Origin: Actinomucor elegans
Taxonomy: Eukaryota; Mucoromycota; Mucoromycetes; Mucorales; Mucoraceae
Length of the DNA stretch: 64,000 bases
Assembly: GCA_026027325.1 (NCBI GenBank)
Contig: JAMSLZ010000004.1
Coordinates: forward strand, 2,914,001-2,978,000
Reading direction: 5' to 3'
Positions 48,314 through 60,385 of the stretch are shown piece after piece. The notes under the pieces are model-generated. The model was given only the letters and a program-made list of their open reading frames with translations, was not told the origin of the DNA and did not search any database. Each line of letters begins with the position of its first letter. The stretch's first letter is position 1. Both the position numbers and the translations under genes were made by a program.

Positions 48314-51189
48314 CGGCTACTCGGCCAACTAAAAGAAGCTTTGAATCGACCATACACCATTTAGAAAATGGTTTTAATAAATACAATAGCTCATTTTGGC
48401 CATACGTTACTAATCAAACATGTCATCGAACTAAGCTCAATCGTGAGATCTATATGTATACACCTTAGGCGGAAGACAACTCATTCAGCTGGAAAGCCTA
48501 AAATTTTGCAAACATGAACTTATAAAAGTGAGTACAGATAAGGTGTGTTAGTGTAAGCATTAAAAGTTAATCATATACTACATTTGATCAAGATAGATGA
48601 TGAAGTCTATGAATCTAGAACTCAACTTTCTATAGATATATAGGTAATTTAATGCTGATCATTCATGTACCAGTACCCAAAGAAGAACTCTTTTTCGTTG
48701 GTATATCATAAAACCAGTCTAGAGTTTTTAAATATAGCGAAATCAGACTAGCAGAAATAAACGAAGTTTTGTCTAGTGCAGCAAGTAATCGAGATTAGTC
48801 AAGGGTATTAGAGGTGGGAGAATAGAGAAGAAAATACGCACTCTGTTATGAACCCATTCTCATAACTATATACAAAGCCTTTGCAAGTTACTAAAGATAG
48901 TATGTTCTAAAAAGCAAAGAGTAAATCAGGGTTGAAATAAACGTCCTACATTAACAGCGCAAACTGTGTATCGCTCAACAGTGAACTAAGAGGTGTCAAA
49001 ATTTTTAGAGGAGAATGAAGAACAACCTATACTTTTCTTTTCTAATTAACAGTTATTACTGTACGTCAATATAGGTAGGTACTAAAGATTGAGATGTATT
49101 ACATATGATCTTAGGGTAAAATGAAGAATGTGTATTCCATTATTGTTATAAAAGCGTATGGAGTTCGAACCGAGACATATTATCTATTTCCGGCCGATAG
49201 CTAAAAAATAAAAAAATAAAAAAACTTTTGTATTGTATATCAATGCAAATAGTTGAAACGAAATCTAAGAACAAACAGTTTTTTAGGCAGTAAAGGGTCG
49301 AAATATATTTAAGTCTTGTGTTCCCATGCTATGGTGCTGTAGCATGAGTATCGCTGCATGCAGTGGATCTATCATTGGAAGACAGAGAAAGGGGAGGGGA
49401 GAGAAGAGAGAGAAATCAATAAGTGTGGTAGCAAGTTTGTAACTTGATCTGAAAATACTTTTTGTGTAAAGTTAAAAGAGGCAACAAATAGTGTAAAGAA
49501 TTTCGGAAGTGCTTTTAAACTTGACAGTTAACCTTTGGAAATCGTAATTTTTGGCCTTTTAGAAAAGCAACTACTACGCTGGTGTTTTATAAGCGATTAA
49601 ATCTAAATAAAATATGAATGATACATCGGCCAAAATATCAAGTCTACGTTGTTAATCGACCAAGTCTTTAAAATCTAGCCTTTTTATTTTATAAAGTAGG
49701 CAACTTTTGTATATTTCGGCCTGAAGGAGTAGTACCTTTTTTTTTTAAAAAAAAACCCCCCAGTAATATATTTAAAATGTCTTCGTTCCTCGAGTATCTT
49801 GCTTTGCTATCACATGTTATGAACACTGAATGTTAAGAATAAGCTACTGTGTTGACTAGGACAATTGTTCAACCAAAGTGTTATGTATATACCGTATTTT
49901 AATGATTAGCTATAATTATATAAACATCTCCTATCTATAGGCTAAAACTCGAGATTATTTCGCGATCGATAAGCCATGGGAAATTAAAAGTGGGTGTGGT
50001 TCCCATGACTAGAGTTAAGGGATACTCCATAAAATAAACATATACCTTGGTGCATAATAAAAGTATATGACTTGATTCATAGAAAGAAAAACATTTACAT
50101 AGTACAAGCGAGTAAAACTTGTGTTGGGTAAATGTTTAATTTAATTCATAATGAAGGCAAAAACATATCAAGAAATATAATCATGTAGTTTGATTTATAG
50201 TAAAACAATGTGTCAAAAGTATTAAGATTCATTCGGATATCCCCGGATCTGAATAAGCCCATATACGTAACCTTAACCGTAACATACTACTGCGCAAAGA
50301 CAATATTTGACACCAAAAATAATAACCACAATTATTTTGAAATAAAAGACGACTATTTAAATCCTGATAGACATCCTAGAATTCACGCTATACTCTGGTA
50401 TACGAAAATGTGAAGTAGACTGAAAATCTTCATTTAATGGAGAAAACCTTTCTCCAAAAAATAGCTAGTGACAACGTACAAGGGGTTCAGAGGGCAACGG
50501 AGCCCGAGCGATCATAAGAAGCAACGGCTTAGCTAGTTTCGCGTATTAACTGAATCTATAGATCTCTGAGCCGATCCGGGTCTAATGTCATATATGATGA
50601 CTATCACATGTTCATAATGAACTGCTTCATATATTAGGGTCTTTTATTTAACTGTACCCAATCAATATATAGTACTCACCATTAATTAGTTATCAGTTAT
50701 GTATCATGATGTGATATTTTTTTGTCTATTAAGAGTTACTGAACACCTTTTAAAAAAAGATCGGTGCTTGCGTCTAATTAGAAATATGCATCTGATAGGA
50801 AATGAAGCCTAAAATTGTTTAAAGTTACTTAGATATAGATAACATGTTTTTTCATGGGTATGACACTATCAATTCTTTATCGAAAATTGCATAAATGCAG
50901 CAGAATACTCTGCATGGATTTGTAGTAATACTGTACACTTTAATTCATTATACGAAACAATTGAGTTGTATTATATATCCAAATATAATATAGATAGTAC
51001 GAAACTTTACGTTTATTATAAACAAGCAAGCTAATAAAAATACAGCTATTTGATCATAATAATACTTGACTGACTCAAGCAAAATACTCATTTTCTTTGA
51101 TATATCACACAGTAATTTATTATTTATTAGCTTATCAATAGTGCCTACAATTATTATCAATGAATATAAAAAGACAGGGCCATTATTAT

Positions 51190-51650
51190 CTGCTCTTCTT
51201 CGTCTGCAACTTTAAACACTAGTTTCAAGTATCGCTCTCTTCGAGCCTACGGTGTGTGGTACTAGTTTTGTTATAGACAACTCAAACACTTTCTCTCCAG
51301 ATCAAGGCCGTGCCTCCCTTTCCTTAGCTGATTCTGCTGTTCCCATTCAGAAATATCAGTTCACCATGAACCACAGCGAGTTTTTGAAAAAAAAAAAAAA
51401 AAACTACTTCTGTCATCAAGGATACCCAGTGTATCGTTTGCTAGCTACATTACAGTCAAAGACAAACTAGCTCAATCTCATAGTATCATATCTTGACCCA
51501 GATACAAGTTTACTAGAACTACCCCTTATTGTTGTTCTTGATGCTTTGGTAACGGCCACTCCAGCTACGAATTACTTTTTGCATATAAGTGTACTCGAAC
51601 AGCCATTGTCTTGTAGAATTGATTTCTTGGTTATTTTATAACATGACTTT
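51190..51650 (+). pseudogene. Possible decayed coding sequence
   Basis: Several adjacent frames look protein-like but are broken: SSSSATLNTSFKYRSLRAYG, then another frame with VIDNSNTFSPDQGRASLS and IQKYQFTMNHSEFLK, then an A17 tract and a frame with FCHQGYPVYRLLATLQS, then LDPDTSLLELPLIVVLDALV. I cannot join them into an intron-containing gene, and I do not recognise a family. It may be a dead gene or chance. Confidence 0.3.
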
Positions 51651-53309
51651 GTCTTATGGATAAACCATCCTCATCGTTGTCTCTTTCAACCAAGAGGAAA
51701 TATGGGGGGCTTAGTTCTTCTACACACTAATCTTCCTGGATCTAGAAACAGGTGTCCTTAAAGCATGTATTGGACGTTTTGATGAGAATTAGTCGGACAT
51801 ATTGGTTCTTGAACCAAATGACGAAACGCCCAGCGAATTTATAATTTGTAAGAACTATATTTTCTACAACCCAAAGAGTAGTAGGAGGTGAGAAAATGCC
51901 TTTGTATTGCGTCTACAGAAAAATCTTTATGCGATGTATATATTCTAGTGGCGCGATTTTCTTATTTGACTGTTATCTTGAAATTACCTTTACATCCTTC
52001 TTCAGTCTAAAGAACACATTAAACAGTTCTGGCTTACTTAAAGAAGCAAAGCATAGATTTAGAAACCTTTTTCACAATGCCAAACTTATTTATTTAAATA
52101 ATCGGTACTTTTTATATTGAAGTTGTATATATATATTCAGTTAATTAAATCGGGTAAACAGCGATTAAGAATTGACTGAAAAGTAATATATTTTCAATGA
52201 AATGCAGTAAAATTCACTATATACAGTGGTTTATTCATGGTAAATAGATGATTTATGTATAAGTGTATCTATATTTCTTACTAAAAGACTTGCAGATAAT
52301 AACTACTCCTGTACCTATATAAGATACCAAATGTCAGAGAGAGAGTGTATGTGTGAGAGCAGTAATTGCTGGAAAAGTATGCCAATAGTAGCATTGACAC
52401 CAGAAACAGCATATCAAACCTATTCTGTTTTAGTTAAATAATAGTTTTAGCAGATGTAGTAATTTTGAACATATAGTAATCAAATGTGACAATAAATCCA
52501 GATCTAACGGGAAATCTAATGAGTTAATAATGGCCCTATTTCAGAGAAAAAATAAAAATAAAATAAAGTATACCACAAAGACCCAAATATTTCAAATATA
52601 AAACAGTTATTTACGTTATTCAGTACGAAACTTGATTCTACAAGATTTTTTATTAATATATTACCAAGACTTTGTCAGACTGAGCCTCATCCACCATCGA
52701 TACCTTCAGGCGTTAAAAATCCGACGCTCAATCAGATATAAACTTCTTCATATCTTCTCTTTTGATGGTATTCTATGACTGTTGTGGTGACTAGATACAT
52801 TAGATCTATACTATAATCATTCGGATTTATGCTATCAATTTGTAAGTTACAGCTAATACGGCGAACTTGTGAATCCTGCGGTGAATTTGTTTCCATATAC
52901 TTTTATTTTTTTCCAACTTGACATGATTAAAAGGTACACGTACTCTATAGAGTTAGTGTTATTATAATAGCGCCTTTCAGTAGCCGAATACAACTACTAC
53001 ACAATTTGTATTAACGCATCAGTGAAGAAGAAAAGCCGATCTGGTTGATTAATACGAGTAAATACAAACTGCATTATCCGCGGGCTCTTGTTACCTGAGC
53101 CGGCGCGATACTCCCCGAAATGGCTTGTGTTGTCTGATACAGGCAAACACTAAAGTAATCATCCTCTAGTTATTACGACTATCTCTACAGTATGTGTCAT
53201 TTTCCGGTAACAAGACGGCCCGATTCGTCAAAAGCGTCCCGAGTTTTTCTTTTGTGCTCCTATTTTTTTTTTTTTTTTGCTTGGCCGAAATCAAGTCCAA
53301 AAACTCGAG

Positions 53310-53318
53310 TATAAAAAG
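53310..53318 (+). promoter_or_regulatory. TATA box of the GDPase gene
   Basis: TATAAAAAG about 60 bp before the start codon at 53379, preceded by a T15-like tract near 53263. Confidence 0.55.
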
Positions 53319-53378
53319 TAGGTCCCTTTTTGCTCTTGAACACCTTCACATAAACAATTAGTAACTTATCTTGTTTCA

Positions 53379-54915
53379 ATGACAAGCTTACAGAAGCCAA
53401 GTTCTCCAAAAACTAAAAAAACAAGGAAAACACCTGTTAAGACACCTTATACCAAGCTTCGCGATGCAGCCATGCAAAACGCAAAGACAAAACGTTCCAG
53501 TGGTGCAGTGCAAGTTCGATTAAGCGTCATGATCATTGGTGTTTTGCTTGCAGTTTTGGTTTTCTTTTACCCAAGATTTCTTTCTTCATTCAACAAATCA
53601 ACTTCTGAAAAAGGTTGAATATACAGCAATTACTATGTTAATGCAATCTCTAATAAGCTTTTTTTTTTTAGGTTCATGTCAAAGATATGCACTCATGATT
53701 GACGCTGGATCCACTGGTTCGCGTATTCATGTTTACAGATTCCACCAATGTAGTGATCATGAGCCTGTTAGACTGGAAGAAGAAGAATTGTTTGCGCAGA
53801 CGATACCTGGGTTATCTGCATACCCTGACCAACCTCAAAAAGCAGCCGAATCACTCGATATCCTACTAAACGATGCCTTGAAACTAGTACCAAAGCATCT
53901 GCAAAAGAAAACGCCAATTGCAGTCAAGGCAACAGCAGGTTTACGGTTACTTGGCCAATCCAAAAGCGATGCTATTCTAAAGGCTGTGCGTAGCCATCTT
54001 GAAACACAATACCCTTTTCCTATAGTTGGAGGCGAGGATGGTGTGGCCATCATGGACGGTCGAGACGAAGGTGTTTATGCCTGGATTACCGTCAATTTCT
54101 TACTAGGTAATTTCGATTCCACTAAATCTGGTAAACATCATACAGCTGCAGTTTTAGATCTCGGCGGTGGATCTACTCAAATTGTCTTTGAGCCTGATCG
54201 CTTCGAAGACGGTAGTTTACCTGAACTTCCGGATAACGATTTCAAATACATGTTGAAACACGAAGGCAAAGAATATTTATTGTATCAGCACTCGTATCTC
54301 GGTTACGGATTAATGGAGGCCCGTAAGCGTATGCATAAGCAAGTATTGGATCAGAATGCCAGCAAGGATTTAGCCATCTCTCATGCCTGCTTGCCTCTGG
54401 GTTTAAACTGGGAATACACAAAAATGTCCGATCCTATCCAGTTCTTGGGTGCGGGCTCTTTCGCTGATTGTCTCGGTGTAGCGGATCTCATGCTTAACAA
54501 GGACAAAGCGTGCGAATTTTCGCCTTGTTCCTTTGACGGTATTTATCAGCCCCCCATCTCAGATACCTTCACAAAAGGACCCATCTATATCTTTTCTTAT
54601 TTCCATGATCGTACCCAGCCTCTTGGATTACCTGCATCGTTCCGCCTACCTCAACTTGCCTCTTTGACTGAATCTGTTTGTTCTGGCGCCTTCTTGGAAA
54701 ACGTGACTGATGTCTCGCTTAGGGATGAAATGTTGGATCGCCCAGAGTGGTGTTTGGATCTATCGTTTATTTATCGTTTATTATCTTTTGGTTATGAAAT
54801 TCCTAATGATAGAGAACTGACAGTAGCCAAGAAGATTGATGGCGTGGAAACTGGCTGGTGTCTCGGTGCTGCTATCGCCATTCTGGGCGATAATTCATTG
54901 AAAGACATTGAATAA
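53379..54915 (+). CDS. GDA1: Golgi guanosine-diphosphatase (GDA1/CD39 apyrase family)
   Basis: A 492-residue type II membrane protein from exons 53379-53613 and 53672-54915, phase correct (the donor GTTGAA is weak). It splits GDP (and UDP) to the monophosphate in the Golgi lumen, which allows GDP-mannose import for glycosylation. A basic cytosolic tail (about 48 residues) precedes one hydrophobic segment (LSVMIIGVLLAVLVFFY). All apyrase conserved regions are visible: ACR1 MIDAGSTGSRIHVYRF, ACR2 VKATAGLRLL, ACR3 IMDGRDEGVYAWITVNFLLG, ACR4 VLDLGGGSTQIVFEP and ACR5 GWCLGAAIAILG. The gene runs towards the potassium channel gene with a 101-bp gap. Confidence 0.94.
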
Positions 54916-55016
54916 GCATCTTTTAGAATAGAAAGTATTTATCTTTTCAATAAATTATACTACATACGCTTGTAAACATTAGCAAGCACTCTAGGCAGTT
55001 TTATTGTTATTATTAT

Positions 55017-58000
55017 TTACATCACCCAACCTGGTGGAGAAAATACGTAAACCATATCAGACTCTTTAAGAATCAAAGATGGTACAGGATTTGCATATAC
55101 AAAAGGCAATTCATTGCCCAATTCATTACAAGGAGCACGGAAGAGGCCGATGGCCATTACTTCGTATTGTATTAACAATGTCTTGAACAAGACTGAATAG
55201 TTGCGTCCAACAAATTCGGCAGGCATACGAATACTTGTTAAATGGGGTGCTAAACGAGCAGCGGCTGTAGCTGTCGTAATTTCAGGCGTGGTAGAAAGCA
55301 GATAGGCTGCAGAGCCGTCATATAAAGGTCCTGGCATACCACACAAAGTCTTGATAATAGAAACAATGTCGGGTTTGTAGTAGGTTTGACTAAGCAAGAC
55401 ATTGCTGATGAGACTGTCTGCAACTACATCGCCTGCAGCATACGCTGGTGTATAGAATACATCGATTTCTTCTGCTACATCTTTGCCCTGCAACAAGTGC
55501 ATGAATCTAATATTGGCCTTTTCAACTGTAGAGTACATTAAATAAATAAATATATATATACATACATACTAGTTTTCATGAATTTGCAAGTGGTACTTAC
55601 TGAGATTAACAATAGTGTATGCATCTTTGGGCCTTTCTTGTAATAAAAGATCCAAGATATGGCTTGCCATCCTATTTAGTAGTATCAGTATACGCATTCT
55701 TGTTTATCATTCTAAAGGTACATACACAGCTGGACTATCTGAATTACGCTCATATTGATCCAAACATTCTTTTTCACTAAAAGTTAAGTCAATATTTACA
55801 TGCAAGGTCAACTATCCTCATAGTACCTCATCACCACAACCTGCTTTGCTCTCTTTGCACCGGCTCTTAGGAGATCATCAGGATGTCTACAGTTACCCTA
55901 CCAATACATGATACATAAGAATGTCATATTACCAAATGTAAACCCTTACCTCCATAAAGTACACTTTGGGGAAGGAGCTAATGAGGTCAAACATCTTTTG
56001 AGAAGGCTTTTTGGAGCACAGCAGGACAATATCTTGTAAATCATGAGCCTTGATGTTCGGCGATCTCAAGTTGTAGATGAACTTGAACATATTGATTACT
56101 TCACGATGCAAACAAACAAGCACATGGCCATTCATACCCTTGGTTGATTGTATAGTAACATCTTCCAAAGTAGCAGGTACATCAAGCAAGTAACAGAACG
56201 GCAAAGATGTGTCATCATCTTCTATCTTTTCAGGAAGTGAAGCTTTACCTATACGCTTGATCAATGCGCGACTACCGGAAAGTAAAGCGTGTCGCTTTGA
56301 CGGCAGTTTTGAAATACAAAACGATTGTTCTGAAGATATGCTTCGTTGAGATTTGTGCGAGCGAGAAGTGCTTGAGGATGCCGACGAGGGCTGTCGATTA
56401 AATCTAGCCGCAAGAGACTCTTGTGTCGATGTTTGTACAGAATGAATTTCTTGGTTTGAAGAGCCCTGTTTACTAACTATTTCACGTTGCTGTTGGAATG
56501 AAGCAAGTTGGTTTAGGTTTGGTTTGGTCTATATATTTTGTTTCGAAAAGTTAGGTGTTTTGCCTAAGCTTATGCCTGTATATCTCCTACCAAGGTAGCA
56601 ATGTCCTGAACCTCTTTGGGCCCTTCTGCAATATACACACATTCGTCAGTTTTCTTGATCTCGTATGAATTGCTTGGGTTTAGTAATATCTCGAAATCGT
56701 TTCTTTCTGTCATGAACGTCTTTACTGCAAACAAGATAACCTGCGTTTCTTCATATAAAAACTACAAGAATTGAATGAGAAACTGGAATTTTCATCGCAT
56801 GTCATTCTACTTTACTAGTGCTGCTTGACCAAAAGTGAGCCCTTGGATGCATTCAGGCGCCCTTCCAGTATAGATTTCATTACATGATCCATCATCTAGT
56901 TTCAGAGAGTATAAGAGATTGACATCAATTATCGCGCATTCCATCATTTACCGAACTGAGCTTGCCAGCCTTCATCATAGTTGTTAATTGGCTGTCTTTG
57001 ATGCAACAAGTTTGTGAGTAATGTAGATGCACCTCGGCAACGACAGTTCATTGCTAAGAGATATTGCTTGAACTCGCGAACGCAAATGATCTCTTTAGCG
57101 ACCTTTTGGTAGATGGCTGTACTAGGAGATAGGTTATACGTGTAGATGGGTACGTTATGTGTGACTGTATGACAATAAAGAGACCATAGTCTAACAGTGT
57201 TACGTTCATCTTCTTTTGATGGATCAGAAGCATTTTGATCTAATCACAAGGGTCAGGTTACTTAGTCTAATGATGCGCTATTATCGCGTACCTGAAATAG
57301 TAAATATGGCCTCGGCATATCTAGCCCTCTGATGATCGATTTCGACATTTTAATGGAAAATATATATATATAAAATAATAGAATAGCTTACCACGCGTAA
57401 TAAGCTCTTTTCGTCCTATGTAAATAATCCAGTAAGAACCTCGAACCAATGTGTGTAATATGTTCTTACCAAGACAGATCCATGAAGAAACTGAACTCTA
57501 TGACCCCAAATCGAGTTTCGTTCCATCATTTTAAGTTGCTCTGTGGGTCGATTTATATCAAGAAACACGACACTGAGATGGTACTCGGTGTTTTCCTATT
57601 GAATGTACTTGGTAAGGTTATTCCAAACTTGACAATGTTGAGAAACCTTACTGTATTCAAGAATCCATCCAAGATTTCAACAACCTGATCAGGTGTGAAC
57701 GATCCTACAATCAATATGAACGGAGTGGTGCCCTTACTGACATGACCTTCACCATCTATATAATATGTTTATATTTTTGTGATCATCAGCACAAGTTTAC
57801 CTTTTCTTTTTCGTAATGTATCAGATACATCACTAATGAGTCCTGGAAGCACAGAGAGAGCAATGACAATGAGCATCATCATGACTATTCGACTACCTTG
57901 GGTATTAGGTGTAATGTCTGTTTCGGGTCTGAATTCATTAATATATGGTGAGGCATTTATTTCATATATGGTTAATTACCGCCATAGCCTACAGTTGATA

Positions 58001-59460
58001 GTGTAACCATCACTACATATAGAGACTCGAGAATGGTATAGTTATTGGTACCAAACGTCACCTCCATATACTGAAAGGCACATGTACCATTGTATAATAG
58101 TACTACAAGTGTACATACGAGATGTATCAGCTTTGTTCTTAGAGGGTCAATAGGCTTATCTAAGTATCATCAGTTAGTTCCATTCCGCGCTGTTACACAC
58201 CTATACCTGTAATTTGCAAGTTGATCTTGATCTTCATGACACTCTTAATTCTCAAAAGCAAGACCCAGCTTCTTATGAAATAAGGCACTAAAGATAATAT
58301 TAAATAATCTAGTTTAGATGCTGATTATTCATACCATAGAGATATTGGCCGTGTTCAATATAAGTGGATATGAGTAAGGGTATCGTAGTTAACATTTCAA
58401 TCAAACACCGGAAGCTAAATAGTACAGAAGATGGGTGTTTTGTTATAAGGAACCCTATGTAATACATTAGCGTGAGTTTATCTGACACAACGGCTGTCTT
58501 TACGAATAAGAAAAGAGCCTAAATCCCAAAAGGCCAACGTGTAACAGAAGACCCTAATTCATGATTTAGTCATAGCAAGATAACACGCAACTCAAATGTA
58601 CCATAAATCATAAGAGCGATATTTGAACAACCAGGGCAGGTACAAGTTTACATCTGATTCTTGTTTCATTTCAACAAGGTAGGCGAGGCAAAACAGCAGG
58701 TCAACAATCAAATCCAGGTTAACCTTGGAAGAAATACTGTTATCAATGCATGAACTATGTAAAAATATATATTATGTAAAGCTATTATCTTACAAACAAA
58801 ATGATTGTCTTTTTGGCAAACAAAAGGTTTTTGATGAACAGAACACTTGGATTATAATCATAATAGTTCTTGAAGCGTACTTTAAGCGACTTCTTCTGAA
58901 CATTATGTCTGGTATGGGAGGTTAAAATACGCGTGTATATATATATAATACATGTGCTTACCGAGCTTTTCTTTTTTCATCTCTATAACTTGCACGAACT
59001 GTACTAAAGTTGACGTGCGATTGTCGCATAAAGAACTGATCAAGTGAGTTGGTTGGCGGTATCGCTTCAATAACTTCTTTAGCGCTATCAAAAAAGATCG
59101 TTCAACAAGTGTGTCACATTATAAACATCTTTTGTTTTACTTTGGATCAAGCGCAGGAAGAACAAGGTCTGTCGATTCATCATCAGAAGCCTCTTTTTGA
59201 TGGTGTAATATGGAAGCAAAACGAGTAGAAGTCTTTGGTTTGCAGCAGTGTCTTTGTTCCATACGACGCTTTTTGCGCTTTACAATACTACTACGACTAC
59301 TTCCTCCTTCTTCCGCGTCACTATCCCCCCTTGACGAAGATTCGTCACTAGAATGCTGTGGTTGTATTGCGCCGTAACTCGAAGTCGGGATAGGTTCAAT
59401 ACATAAGCTATTCTCTTCATCTGTTACTAGGGGCTTCTTACTAGAAGAACGTAACAGCAT
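55017..59460 (-). CDS. BK/Slo-type potassium channel alpha subunit
   Basis: A 1112-residue protein from 21 exons (59460-59141, 59084-58962, 58908-58794, 58723-58602, 58553-58504, 58454-58335, 58287-58207, 58159-57980, 57917-57801, 57755-57652, 57595-57470, 57415-57392, 57328-57292, 57239-56952, 56895-56816, 56761-56591, 56528-55950, 55897-55827, 55776-55726, 55671-55601, 55525-55017); every phase closes. A long hydrophilic cytosolic N-terminus leads to S1 (LDLIVDLLFCLAYLVEM), S2 (WVFCYTLAFWDLGSFLI), S3, S4 (FIRSWVLLLRIKSVMKIK), S5, the pore with TVGYGD near residue 370, and S6. Two RCK domains follow (HVSKGTTPFILIVGSF; REFKQYLLAMNCRCRGAST; NGHVLVCLHREVINMF; FPKVYFMEGNCRHPDDLL; IRFMHLLQG). It should conduct K+ under cytosolic ligand control. 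S0 and the acidic calcium bowl are not evident. Confidence 0.88.
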
Positions 59461-59716
59461 ACTACTATGAAACTGTTATGTAAAGAAACAAGAAAAAGAA
59501 ACAAATTTTAAAAAAAAAACCTCATGTGCTATCCAAATTATACAGAGGGCTTTCTCAGTCACATACTATCAAGGTAAGGCTTACATGCCTACACGTGCGT
59601 TACATGATTTGTTCGCTGTATTTCCCTCGGAATCATGTATATAGACCAACTGCAGCTATATTATGTTTGACTGGTTTATTGGAATAATTAAACAAATGTA
59701 AAGAAAGAAGGTACAT
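59461..59716. other. Intergenic between the channel promoter and the eS25 3' end
   Basis: About 250 bases, AT-rich, no gene. The channel gene promoter lies here (minus strand). Confidence 0.5.
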
Positions 59717-60108
59717 TTATTCCTGAGCAGCAGCAGGCTTCTTTTCATCACCAGTAGCACGAGCTATTACAAAAAAAAAATCAATATACATTCAATATCA
59801 CCGCATTATATAAACTTACTGTAGATAACTTGAGCGTGGTGGCGAGAGATGGCCTTGATCAAACCTTGAGCTTCGAGCTCACGAATAGCAATACGGGCCA
59901 AAGAACCGTTCAACTTAAGACGATCAACCAAAACAGATTGAGAGATGAGCTTGTAGGTAGGAACTTCCTTGAACAAACGGTCATAGGTAGGCTTATCGAG
60001 GATAACCAAGTTGTTGGACTTGTCCTTGACCTTCTTGGCAGACCACTTCTTCTTGGCCTTCTTTCCACCTGATGAGGAGCTAGGCTTACCGGCAACGTCC
60101 TTTTTAGC
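59717..60108 (-). CDS. RPS25: Ribosomal protein eS25 (RPS25), first exon not located
   Basis: Two exons, 60108-59820 and 59763-59717, encode 111 residues without the start Met. The N-terminus is Lys-rich ([15 protein letters not shown]), followed by the winged-helix core: [55 protein letters not shown] and [11 protein letters not shown]. It is a 40S head protein near the E site. An in-frame stop directly precedes the acceptor at 60109, so the ATG must sit in a separate upstream exon ending in phase 0, as in many ribosomal protein genes. I could not identify it with confidence in the upstream 400 bases. Confidence 0.9.
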
Positions 60109-60175
60109 CTATTTTAACAAATAGATTAATGCCGAGATTCCAATAATGCTAGGTTCATGTAAAAGGAAAGACAAT

Positions 60176-60385
60176 TCAAATTCCACATTGTCCTGCATCT
60201 AAATCAAATGGGAGTTCCGCCATTGACATTTCGACAGAGAAAGATGGATTCGATTGAGACGTGTCTATAGGATTAAATTGCTGATATTGATCCACTGCAA
60301 AAATAATTGATGGATGCATGTATATCGTAGTTTATCCATCCATATAGGCCATCAATCCATCTGCAGTATCGAATTGCTGATCCAT
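60176..60385 (-). pseudogene. Short gene-like fragment with damaged splice donor
   Basis: On the minus strand an ATG at 60385 opens MDQQFDTADGLMAYMD; after a 42-base gap (60336-60295) ending in TTTTTGCAG the frame continues with DQYQQFNPIDTSQ, FSVEMSMAELPFDLDAG and stops at 60176. The phases match (G + TG), but the gap starts with GA, not GT, and retention gives an immediate stop. The translation would be about 55 residues, acidic and Gln-rich, like the N-terminus of a transcription factor. It may be a gene fragment, a non-canonical intron or chance. It lies in the region where the eS25 first exon is expected. Confidence 0.3.

Larger units (their letters stand above)
45524..53378. other. Gene-poor region, 7.9 kb
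   Basis: No intact gene on either strand. Structures seen: a (TTG)n repeat at 47797-47824, a 30-base A run at 48282-48311, a small frame at 47401-47583 without motifs, and a stretch at about 51190-51650 with protein-like but broken frames. The right end (53040-53300) is richer in GC and belongs to the GDPase promoter. I saw no transposase, reverse transcriptase or clear terminal repeats. Confidence 0.55.

Noticed and set aside
49160..49185. GTTCGAAC sequence resembling a tRNA B box
   Set aside because: The flanking bases cannot form a T arm or acceptor stem.
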